DNA from: Bifidobacterium breve
GTDB taxonomy: Bacteria; Actinomycetota; Actinomycetes; UBA12327
Length of the DNA: 6,744 nucleotides
Assembly (NCBI GenBank): GCA_943332445.1
Contig: CALQPL010000058.1
Location: 1 to 6,744, forward strand
Direction of reading: 5' to 3'
Shown here: positions 1 through 6,744 of the stretch, piece after piece
Numbering within the stretch: position 1 is the stretch's first letter
Layout of the letters: each line of letters opens with the position of its first letter
Notes under the pieces: model-generated
The model's input: only the letters and a program-made list of their open reading frames with translations
What the model was told of the DNA's origin: nothing
The model's database searches: none
Program-made: the position numbers and the translations under genes

Positions 1-5
1 CGAGT

Positions 6-458
6 TTGCCGCCAGAGTTGCCGCCTGAGTTGTCTCCCCGGCCTCAGGGATCAACCACCAGCAAGCGCAAGCCCAGCAAAGCGACGCGTTCGCCAGGATT
101 GACCATCCCGGGCATGATCATCATCTGCCTAGGACCCACCGCGTTCTTGATGTTGCTCAGCACCTGGATCTCCAGCGGCAGTGGCGGACTGCCCAACCTA
201 GTTTTTGCCATCGTTTCGATTTATGCGGCTGTCAAAATTCAACGCCGCAATCTGTTGGCAGCCGTTGTTGCTCCGCCGCTGATTTATTCGGCAGCGATTT
301 TGCTCGCCAGTGGCCCCATCAACGGTAAATCCGGTGGAGTCATCCTGAACTCTTTTGCCACCTTGGGTACGTTCCTCGCAGTGGGAGCACCGTGGTTGTT
401 CTTCACCACGATTGTGTGTTTCATCGTCATCGTGGTGCGCGGGCGAACGGGTCGCTAA
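6..458 (+). CDS. DUF6542-like small integral membrane protein (N-terminus may lie outside the window)
   Basis: Function unknown. The 150 visible residues begin with a hydrophilic, Pro/Ser/Lys-rich tail (about residues 1-33). Four hydrophobic stretches follow at about 35-55, 61-76, 83-102 and 117-144, and the protein ends in a short basic tail (RGRTGR), so it should sit in the cytoplasmic membrane. The middle part, with charged residues KIQRR followed by LLAAVVAPPLIY (83-94), resembles the pattern I remember for actinobacterial DUF6542 proteins, which are often encoded beside ispH. That family call rests on memory and on context. The start is uncertain. The first possible start is TTG at 6, but the frame is open to base 1 and the opening LPPE-LPPE motif is a 12-bp tandem repeat that may continue to the left. 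The gene ends 3 bp from the stop of the convergent ispH. Confidence 0.6.
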   Translation: MPPELPPELSPRPQGSTTSKRKPSKATRSPGLTIPGMIIICLGPTAFLMLLSTWISSGSGGLPNLVFAIVSIYAAVKIQRRNLLAAVVAPPLIYSAAILLASGPINGKSGGVILNSFATLGTFLAVGAPWLFFTTIVCFIVIVVRGRTGR

Positions 459-461
459 GAC

Positions 462-1427
462 TTAGGTTTTTTTGCCTGCGGCCTTGAGGTCGCGGCGAAG
501 TTCTTGTGGCAAGGCAAAGACCAACTTCTCTTCGGCTGCGCTGACTTCTTTGACGTCCTTGAAGTCGCGAGCGGCCAACCACTCCAACACCCCATCGACC
601 AAGATCTCGGGGACCGAGGCGCCACTGGTCACGCCAATGGTGGTCGCACCCTCGACCCATCCCTCTTGGATCTCGTCGGCGTGATCCACGCGGTAAGCCG
701 CGCCGGCACCGGCGTCAAGCGCGACTTCCACCAGGCGCACGGAGTTGGAGGAATTGCCTGAACCCACCACGATCACGACATCGCTTTGCTCAGCGATGAG
801 CTTGACCGAGGACTGTCGGTTTTGTGTCGCATAACAAATGTCATCGCTCGGCGGATCGACCAGCAGTGGGAAGCGCTCGCGCAGCTTCTCAACCGTTTCC
901 ATCGTCTCGTCCACCGACAGAGTGGTTTGGGATAGCCAAGCAATCTTTTCGGGGTTAGCCACCACGATTTCGCTGGCCTCGCCTGGACCGGCAACCAAGG
1001 TGATCCGATCGGGTGCCTCACCGGTGGTGCCGATGACTTCTTCATGACCATCGTGACCGATGAGCAAGATGTCAAAACCGTCTTCGGCAAAGCGTCGGGC
1101 TTCGTTGTGAACTTTGGTCACCAACGGGCAGGTTGCATCAATGGTGCGCAAGTTTCGAGCTGCAGCTTCTTCGTGAACAATCGGTGCGACGCCGTGGGCC
1201 GAAAAAATGACCAAGGCGCCTTCGGGAACTTCGTCAGTTTCGTCGACAAAAATCGCTCCGCGCTCCTCGAGCGTGTGCACCACATGCTGGTTGTGAACGA
1301 TCTCTTTGCGGACATAGACCGGAGCCCCATTAAGTTCGAGGGCTTCCTCAACTGTTTGCACTGCACGGTCCACTCCGGCGCAATATCCACGAGGGGCAGC
1401 GAGCAGGACCTGACGCGAAGAACTCAT
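462..1427 (-). CDS. ispH: 4-hydroxy-3-methylbut-2-enyl diphosphate reductase (IspH/LytB)
   Basis: IspH catalyses the last step of the MEP pathway, reducing HMBPP to IPP and DMAPP in the cytosol. The 321-residue protein is full length. It has the three cysteines that bind the [4Fe-4S] cluster: C16 in PRGYCAGV, C100 in DATCPLVTKVH and C198 in ICYATQNRQ. Expected substrate-site residues are visible: H45 in VHN, H78 in SAHGV, H128 and E130 in GHDGHEEV, T168 in SQTTLSVDET, and the S226-x-N228 motif in GNSSNS. The ATG at 1427 is chosen because the RGYCAGV motif then lies at the usual distance from the N-terminus. It lies exactly 6 nt after a TACGAT hexamer, so the mRNA may be leaderless, although the G-rich spacer (GGGGGC) could also act as a weak ribosome site. 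The gene is divergent from xseA and convergent with the DUF6542 gene. The C-terminal AAGKKT is an ordinary variable tail. Confidence 0.97.
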   Translation of the reverse strand: MSSSRQVLLAAPRGYCAGVDRAVQTVEEALELNGAPVYVRKEIVHNQHVVHTLEERGAIFVDETDEVPEGALVIFSAHGVAPIVHEEAAARNLRTIDATCPLVTKVHNEARRFAEDGFDILLIGHDGHEEVIGTTGEAPDRITLVAGPGEASEIVVANPEKIAWLSQTTLSVDETMETVEKLRERFPLLVDPPSDDICYATQNRQSSVKLIAEQSDVVIVVGSGNSSNSVRLVEVALDAGAGAAYRVDHADEIQEGWVEGATTIGVTSGASVPEILVDGVLEWLAARDFKDVKEVSAAEEKLVFALPQELRRDLKAAGKKT

Positions 1428-1433
1428 GCCCCC

Positions 1434-1439
1434 ATCGTA
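1434..1439 (-). promoter_or_regulatory. Putative -10 element of a leaderless ispH promoter
   Basis: On the minus strand TACGAT fits the actinobacterial -10 consensus TANNNT. Exactly 6 nt (GGGGGC) separate it from the ispH ATG at 1427, the spacing expected if transcription begins at the first base of the start codon. I see no good -35 match about 17 bp further upstream. The call is inferred from sequence and spacing only. Confidence 0.5.
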
Positions 1440-1483
1440 GGTGCCAAGGGTCCAATCCGCCCTACTGCGTCACCCTCACCGCG

Positions 1484-1489
1484 TACGAT
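1484..1489 (+). promoter_or_regulatory. Putative -10 element of a leaderless xseA promoter
   Basis: The same hexamer, TACGAT, occurs on the plus strand 6 nt (CGGCGG) before the xseA GTG at 1496. There is no Shine-Dalgarno sequence at a normal distance, so a leaderless transcript is the simplest reading, and this supports the GTG start. The region at -35 (about 1461-1466) shows no clear match. The hexamer mirrors the one in front of ispH. Confidence 0.5.
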
Positions 1490-1495
1490 CGGCGG

Positions 1496-2725
1496 GTGCC
1501 CGCATCCAATTCCGTCGAGACCCCGATGGCTGTTAGCCAGGTCAGTCACGAGATCAAGAATTGGATCGAAAAGTTGGGTCACGTCTGGGTCGAGGGCCAA
1601 ATCACGCAAGTCACGATTCGCACGGGGTACCAAAAGTCATTCATGACGTTGCGTGACATCAGCGAAGACTACGCACTATCGATCACCTGCCCATCAAATT
1701 TGATCAAGACGTTGATGCCCGACATTGCGGTTGGTGACCGCGTTGTTATTAATGGCAAACCCAACTTCTATCCCAACCGTGGATCCTTCTCGCTCGAGAT
1801 CAGCGATATTCGACCTGTCGGATTGGGCGAGTTGCTGGCCCGCATTGAGGCGCTGCGCAAGATGTTTGCGGCGGAAGGATTGTTCGATGCTGACCGCAAA
1901 GTGGCGTTGCCTTTCTTGCCGCGCAACATTGGCTTGATCACGGGTAAGGCCAGTGATGCGGAGCGCGATGTTTTGGAAAACACCAAACGGCGCTGGCCAG
2001 GGGTGACGTTCACCGTTATCAATACCGCGGTGCAAGGGGCAACCACTGTTCCTCAAATCCTCAAAGCCCTTGAACAACTCCAAGCAGACCCCACCGTGGA
2101 CGTGATCGTCATCGCCCGTGGCGGAGGATCGGCCGAAGACCTCTTACCCTTTTCTGACGAAACTCTGATTCGAGCCGTCGCTGCTTGCACTATCCCGGTG
2201 GTCTCAGCCATTGGACACGAACCGGATTCGCCTTTGCTGGATTACGTTGCCGATGTTCGTGCCTCGACACCCACCGATGCGGCCAGCAAGCTCGTCCCCG
2301 ACTTTGAGCAAGAACTCAACGCCCTTAACAACGCGCGCCAGTCTGTGCGCCGCACCATCAGCCAACTGATCACTCGTGAGAGCGCATCGTTAAACCAACT
2401 GCGTGCGCGACCGGTGCTTGCCACCCCCGATGGATTCTTGATTGCGCGACGCGAGGACTTACTGAACAATCGGCGGCGTATTCGTGTTCACATCACTAAT
2501 GTGGTTTTGCACGCAACCACACAGCTCGCACACACTCGTGACATTGTTCGCGCACTGTCACCAGGGTTCACCCTTGAACGCGGATACGCCATCGTTCAAG
2601 GCCCCGACCGTCACATCATTCGTGATTCCAGCCAACTCAATCCAGAAGAGGTGGTTCACGTACGCGTCGCATCAGGTAGTTTCAGTGCCACCGTCAACCA
2701 GATAACAGCCAAGGACCCAGCATGA
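1496..2725 (+). CDS. xseA: Exodeoxyribonuclease VII large subunit (XseA)
   Basis: This is the catalytic subunit of exonuclease VII, which degrades single-stranded DNA to short oligonucleotides in repair and needs several XseB copies per XseA. The 409 residues show an N-terminal OB-fold (about 12-107, including KLGHVWVEGQI at 26-36). The nuclease core follows, with ITGKASDAERDVL (148-160; D158 the likely counterpart of E. coli D155), ARGGGSAEDLLPFSDE (207-222; R208), and VVSAIGHEPDSPLLD (235-249; H241 and D244). Next is ADVRASTPTDAAS, a helical, probably coiled-coil segment (about 262-355) that docks XseB, and the typical ending GFTLERGYAIV. The GTG at 1496 is preferred over the ATG at 1526 because of the upstream TACGAT hexamer and because NSVETPxxV resembles the N-terminus I recall for mycobacterial XseA. 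The stop overlaps the xseB start (ATGA), so translation is probably coupled. Confidence 0.96.
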   Translation: MPASNSVETPMAVSQVSHEIKNWIEKLGHVWVEGQITQVTIRTGYQKSFMTLRDISEDYALSITCPSNLIKTLMPDIAVGDRVVINGKPNFYPNRGSFSLEISDIRPVGLGELLARIEALRKMFAAEGLFDADRKVALPFLPRNIGLITGKASDAERDVLENTKRRWPGVTFTVINTAVQGATTVPQILKALEQLQADPTVDVIVIARGGGSAEDLLPFSDETLIRAVAACTIPVVSAIGHEPDSPLLDYVADVRASTPTDAASKLVPDFEQELNALNNARQSVRRTISQLITRESASLNQLRARPVLATPDGFLIARREDLLNNRRRIRVHITNVVLHATTQLAHTRDIVRALSPGFTLERGYAIVQGPDRHIIRDSSQLNPEEVVHVRVASGSFSATVNQITAKDPA

Positions 2726-2946
2726 GTGAACAAGCAGCACCGAAATTCACCGATCGCCCCTCCTACGAGGAAGCCCGCGATGAATTGGTGGAGATTGTGG
2801 CCAAACTCGAAGCTGGTGACTCCACCTTGGAGGAATCCTTGAGCCTGTGGGAGCGCGGGGAGCACTTAGCGGCCGTGTGCCAAGGCTGGCTTGATGGCGC
2901 ACAAGAGCGACTGGATGCAGTCAAGGGTGACGACGCGTCAGCCTGA
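2722..2946 (+). CDS. xseB: Exodeoxyribonuclease VII small subunit (XseB)
   Basis: This is the small helical subunit that binds the coiled-coil part of XseA and is needed for exonuclease VII activity. At 74 residues it has the normal family length. The signature runs from Y15 to about residue 60: YEEARDELVEIV, then LEAGDSTLEESLSLWERGE (29-47), then a second helix ending near DGAQERLDA. The short flanking tails are hydrophilic. The ATG at 2722 overlaps the xseA TGA by 4 bp, and an AAGGA ribosome site lies at 2711-2715 inside the end of xseA, 6 nt upstream. Coupled translation would help match the two subunits. The last 9 bp overlap the 3' end of the convergent DUF4245 gene. Confidence 0.95.
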   Translation: MSEQAAPKFTDRPSYEEARDELVEIVAKLEAGDSTLEESLSLWERGEHLAAVCQGWLDGAQERLDAVKGDDASA

Positions 2947-3471
2947 GGTCTTCGCCAGCTCCAAGGAGTTCGCTAACTTTTCCAACTCGCTAAATTCGCC
3001 CGTACCGGCGATCAACGTGGTGACTCCGTTGCGCGTGTTAGCCAACCAGCGTCGCGATTCATCTTCGCGCTCTAACTTGGTCCACTCCACGCCACCGACG
3101 CTGGTCTTGCCCACTTCTTCGCCGTCAGCTTTTTCCTCACGCAGGTAACGCGAGGTTTCTTGGTTGCTTTGACCGATACCGACAAAAGTGTCCTTGTCGG
3201 TGTAAAAACCGATGCTCCACCCGAAGGGGTTGTCCCCTGGCAACGCGACTCGAGCGCTGGTGATGCGCCATCCCTTAACGTCTTTGGGAAGTACCGCTTT
3301 GTACGGCGCGTTGGTCGCCACACCTTGTCGAACGGCCGTGGAGTCCACGACCTTGACCGGATCTTCACTTTGGCGAAAGGTCACCAAGAGCAGCATCGCC
3401 ACGAAGGCTAAAACCACACCCAGCGAGAGCACCATGTCTCGCACCGACTCAAATCCGCGACGTCCAGCCAT
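2938..3471 (-). CDS. DUF4245 family single-pass membrane protein, function unknown
   Basis: From the ATG at 3471 the protein has 177 residues. It has a basic N-terminus (MAGRRGFESVRD), one transmembrane helix (about 13-31, MVLSLGVVLAFVAMLLLV), and an outer domain of about 145 residues. The outer domain contains APYKAVLPKDVKGWRITSAR, a WSIGFYT strand, SVGGVEWTKLERED and a C-terminal helix (FSELEKLANSLEL). The VRDMxLSL segment just before the helix, and the place between xseB and glpX, fit the actinobacterial DUF4245 family. No catalytic motif is visible. The N-in/C-out topology is inferred from the positive N-terminus. A GTG at 3510 would add 13 residues, but they lack family character and have no ribosome site. 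The ATG also lacks a clear one. The 3' end overlaps xseB by 9 bp on the opposite strand. Confidence 0.85.
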   Translation of the reverse strand: MAGRRGFESVRDMVLSLGVVLAFVAMLLLVTFRQSEDPVKVVDSTAVRQGVATNAPYKAVLPKDVKGWRITSARVALPGDNPFGWSIGFYTDKDTFVGIGQSNQETSRYLREEKADGEEVGKTSVGGVEWTKLEREDESRRWLANTRNGVTTLIAGTGEFSELEKLANSLELAKTSG

Positions 3472-3575
3472 AGTCCAATAGTCGCGGACAACCCGAGCCC
3501 CTAGACCCACGGGGGGTCATCTGCTGACCGATAGAGTGGGCACATAGACCTCACCACCATTGCCAGGGGATATGC
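3472..3575. promoter_or_regulatory. Divergent intergenic region between the DUF4245 gene and glpX
   Basis: These 104 bp must hold the promoters of the glpX-fumarase operon and of the DUF4245 gene. On the plus strand TAGAGT at 3532-3537 fits TANNNT and would give a leader of about 30 nt before glpX, but no matching -35 is seen. On the minus strand I found no convincing -10 element. No operator-like palindrome or riboswitch is evident. Confidence 0.3.
3565..3570 (+). promoter_or_regulatory. Ribosome binding site of glpX
   Basis: AGGGGA lies 5 nt before the ATG at 3576 and fixes this start. It shows that the glpX mRNA has a leader, unlike the putative leaderless ispH and xseA transcripts. Confidence 0.6.
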
Positions 3576-4595
3576 ATGAGCCAGGAAGACACCAGTATCG
3601 AGCGGCCCGACCGCAACCTTGCCCTTGACTTGGTTCGAGTCACCGAGGCCGCCGCCATGGCAGGCGGACGCTGGGTAGGCCGAGGTGACAAGAACGGTGC
3701 TGACGGCGCCGCAGTCAGCGCGATGCGCCTGCTGGTCTCATCAGTGGCCATGAACGGCATCGTCGTCATTGGTGAAGGCGAAAAGGACGAAGCCCCCATG
3801 TTGTTCAACGGGGAGCGCGTGGGCACCGGTGAAGGACCTGAAGTTGACGTGGCTGTTGACCCCATCGATGGCACCACACTGACCGCTAAGGGCATGCCCA
3901 ACGCGTTGTCGGTCTTGGCTGTTGCTGAACACGGAACGATGTATGACCCATCCGCTGTCTTCTACATGAACAAGTTGGCCACCGGTCCCGAAGCTGCTCC
4001 CTATGTCGACATTGACGCACCTGTTGAAGACAACGTGCGCGCAGTGGCCAAGGCCAAGGGTGAAAAGCCAGAAGACGTGACCGTGTGCATCCTGGACCGC
4101 CCACGTCACTCCGACATGGTGCAGCGGATCCGCGAGACCGGTGCGCGTATCAAGTTCATCACCGACGGTGACGTCGCCGGAGCGATCATGGCCGTGCGTG
4201 AAGGAACCGGCGTAGACCTGATGCTCGGCATCGGTGGCACACCCGAAGGCATCATCACCGCCTGCGCGATTAAGTGCACCGGTGGCGTCCTACAGACCAA
4301 GCTCTGGCCCCGTGATGAGGCTGAACGCCGCAAGGCCATCGACGCAGGGCACGACCTCGACCGCGTCCTGTTCACTGACGACTTGGTCCGCAGCGACAAC
4401 GTCTTCTTCGTCGCGACCGGTGTCACCGATGGTGAATTGCTACGCGGCGTGCGCTACCGCGGAGGCGGCGCCAAGACCCACTCCATCGTGATGCGCTCTA
4501 AGAGCGGAACAATTCGCGAGATTCACAGCGAGCACGCCTTCGGCAAGCTCGGGCTGTACTCCTCTGTCGACTTTGCTGGAAAACTCACTCTCTAA
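3576..4595 (+). CDS. glpX: Class II fructose-1,6-bisphosphatase (GlpX)
   Basis: GlpX hydrolyses fructose-1,6-bisphosphate to fructose-6-phosphate, a committed step of gluconeogenesis in the cytosol. It is the usual FBPase of actinobacteria. The 339 residues match the family length. Metal and substrate motifs appear in order: GRGDKNGADGAAV (35-47; D38), VIGEGEKDEAPML (64-76; E67), DPIDGTTLTAKG (95-106; D95 and D98), TDGDVAGAI (196-204) and GIGGTPEGI (218-226; E224). By position these match the acidic Mg/Mn ligands known from E. coli GlpX. The later segment RYRGGGAKTHS and the C-terminal end are typical. Lysine is almost always AAG and codon use is more biased than in xseA, which suggests higher expression. 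The stop lies 9 bp before the fumarase ATG, so the two genes probably form an operon. Confidence 0.97.
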   Translation: MSQEDTSIERPDRNLALDLVRVTEAAAMAGGRWVGRGDKNGADGAAVSAMRLLVSSVAMNGIVVIGEGEKDEAPMLFNGERVGTGEGPEVDVAVDPIDGTTLTAKGMPNALSVLAVAEHGTMYDPSAVFYMNKLATGPEAAPYVDIDAPVEDNVRAVAKAKGEKPEDVTVCILDRPRHSDMVQRIRETGARIKFITDGDVAGAIMAVREGTGVDLMLGIGGTPEGIITACAIKCTGGVLQTKLWPRDEAERRKAIDAGHDLDRVLFTDDLVRSDNVFFVATGVTDGELLRGVRYRGGGAKTHSIVMRSKSGTIREIHSEHAFGKLGLYSSVDFAGKLTL

Positions 4596-4604
4596 GAAGG
4601 ACGC

Positions 4605-6266
<1,662 letters not shown>

Positions 6267-6267
6267 C

Positions 6268-6291
6268 CAACTACTGGTTTAGTACCAGTTG
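6268..6291. terminator. Small hairpin at the convergent gene junction, possible weak terminator
   Basis: ACTGGT (6273-6278) and ACCAGT (6284-6289) form a 6-bp stem with a 5-nt loop. With a 3-nt bulge the pairing can extend to CAA/TTG at the outer ends. It begins just after the fumarase stop and covers the stop codon of the opposite gene. Only a poor U-rich stretch (TGTGGTTTTGG) follows on the plus strand and none on the minus strand, so termination is uncertain. Confidence 0.25.
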
Positions 6292-6744
6292 TGGTTTTGG
6301 AAGTGACGCCAGGCTCCACACGGGTGGCCATAGCGACCCGAGATGTAACCCAAGCCCCACTTAATTTGCGTTGCGGCATTAGTGCGCCAGTCATCGCCAG
6401 CTGAGGCCATCTTGGATGCGGGTAGGGCCTGCGGAATTCCGCCAGCTGAGCCTGATCCGTTGGTGGCGCGAGTGCTCCAGCCCGATTCCTTGGTCCACAG
6501 GTTGTTCAAACAGGTCCACTCATCGCCGGTCCAGCCTCGCTTGGCCGCCATCTCTCGGCCAATGCGACGGTTAGATCCGGTGCTCGGGGCAATGGAGCGA
6601 ATTCGACTACGAGAAGCCTTCTTAGCGGCGGCCGTGCGGGCGGCGGCGCGCTTGGCGGCAGCGATGCGAGCCTTCTTGGCAGCGGCCTTTTTGGCGGCGG
6701 CGCGCTTGGCAGCGGCGATGCGAGCTTGCTTGGCGTTGGCCTTC
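6279..6744 (-). CDS. Lytic transglycosylase-like cell-wall protein with a Lys/Ala/Arg-rich N-terminal region (5' partial)
   Basis: The frame is open from the TAA at 6279-6281 to the right edge, giving 154 complete codons with no stop, so the true start lies outside. Numbered from an internal ATG at 6551, the C-terminal 90 residues form a compact SLT-like domain. LWTKESGW (18-25) carries the likely catalytic E22, and GGIPQALPASKM (37-48), ATQIKWGLGYISGRYG and a closing NWY follow. C14 and C78 could form a disulfide, which fits an exported protein. The domain resembles small actinobacterial transglycosylase-like proteins that cleave or bind peptidoglycan. The conserved part already starts upstream at NRRIGREM, so the ATG at 6551 is not the real start. 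The visible N-terminal part is a cationic AAAKR/AAAKK repeat with a 54-bp period, followed by an Arg/Ser-rich link. A signal peptide would be expected further upstream but cannot be seen. The gene is convergent with the fumarase, 12 bp apart. Confidence 0.8.
   Translation of the reverse strand, partial: KANAKQARIAAAKRAAAKKAAAKKARIAAAKRAAARTAAAKKASRSRIRSIAPSTGSNRRIGREMAAKRGWTGDEWTCLNNLWTKESGWSTRATNGSGSAGGIPQALPASKMASAGDDWRTNAATQIKWGLGYISGRYGHPCGAWRHFQNHNWY
6627..6734 (-). repeat. Two tandem 54-bp repeats coding for an 18-residue Lys/Ala/Arg unit
   Basis: Copy 1 (6681-6734) encodes AKQARIAAAKRAAAKKAA and copy 2 (6627-6680) encodes AKKARIAAAKRAAARTAA. About 45 of 54 bases agree. The next codons (AKKA) begin a third, broken unit, and the pattern may continue beyond the window. 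Most base differences are compatible with the same residue class, so the repeat seems to be kept at the protein level. Confidence 0.8.

Noticed and set aside
453..480. A rho-independent terminator formed by the CTAAG/CTTAG palindrome and the T run.
   Set aside because: The palindrome centre leaves only one unpaired base, so at most three A/T-rich pairs can form around a workable loop. That is too weak for an intrinsic terminator.
1044..1646. A 200-codon plus-strand open frame opposite the 5' part of ispH and across the divergent gap.
   Set aside because: It lies almost wholly antisense to ispH, which has intact catalytic motifs. Its translation shows no recognisable domain, and it runs through the promoter region into xseA in another frame.
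3472..3510. The GTG start at 3510 for the DUF4245 protein.
   Set aside because: It adds 13 residues without family-like character and has no ribosome site. The ATG at 3471 places the basic segment and the membrane helix right at the N-terminus, as expected for the family. The choice is likely but not certain.
6601..6744. A CRISPR array or non-coding repeat at the right edge.
   Set aside because: The 54-bp units adjoin each other without unique spacers, keep one open frame and encode a regular K/A/R pattern, so this is a coding repeat.

Overview
The window reads as a piece of an actinobacterial chromosome with a fairly high GC content (upper 50s percent, estimated by eye). The evidence is the gene order: a DUF6542 membrane protein, ispH, xseA, xseB, a DUF4245 protein, glpX and a fumarase. 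From memory, this block is kept in largely the same order in mycobacteria and Streptomyces. Both DUF families are actinobacterial, and two promoters look leaderless, which is common in that phylum. The genus cannot be named from this sequence. Nothing suggests a phage, plasmid, insertion sequence or CRISPR array.

Layout: (1) 1-458, plus strand, a small four-helix membrane protein (DUF6542) whose reading frame is open to the left edge. (2) 462-1427, minus strand, ispH, the last enzyme of the MEP isoprenoid pathway, convergent with gene 1 across a 3-bp gap. (3) 1428-1495, a 68-bp divergent promoter region with two mirror-image TACGAT hexamers, each exactly 6 nt before a start codon. (4) 1496-2946, plus strand, xseA-xseB, the two exonuclease VII subunits, joined by an ATGA stop/start overlap. 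(5) 2938-3471, minus strand, a single-pass DUF4245 protein whose 3' end overlaps xseB by 9 bp. (6) 3472-3575, a divergent intergenic region. (7) 3576-6266, plus strand, a tight glpX-fumarase operon (class II fructose-1,6-bisphosphatase and class I iron-sulfur fumarase, 9-bp gap). (8) 6279-6744, minus strand, the 3' part of a secreted-type lytic transglycosylase-like gene whose visible N-terminal half is a Lys/Ala/Arg-rich repeat. It runs off the right edge.

The core genes are housekeeping: isoprenoid precursor synthesis, DNA repair and gluconeogenesis plus the TCA cycle. IspH and the class I fumarase each show the three cysteines expected for a [4Fe-4S] cluster. Genes are packed with gaps of 3-12 bp or overlaps, and real regulatory space exists only at the two divergent gaps. 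I found no convincing undescribed multi-gene system. The most unusual items are the cationic KAAAK-type repeat fused to a cell-wall lytic domain at the right edge, and the pair of symmetric leaderless promoters between ispH and xseA.
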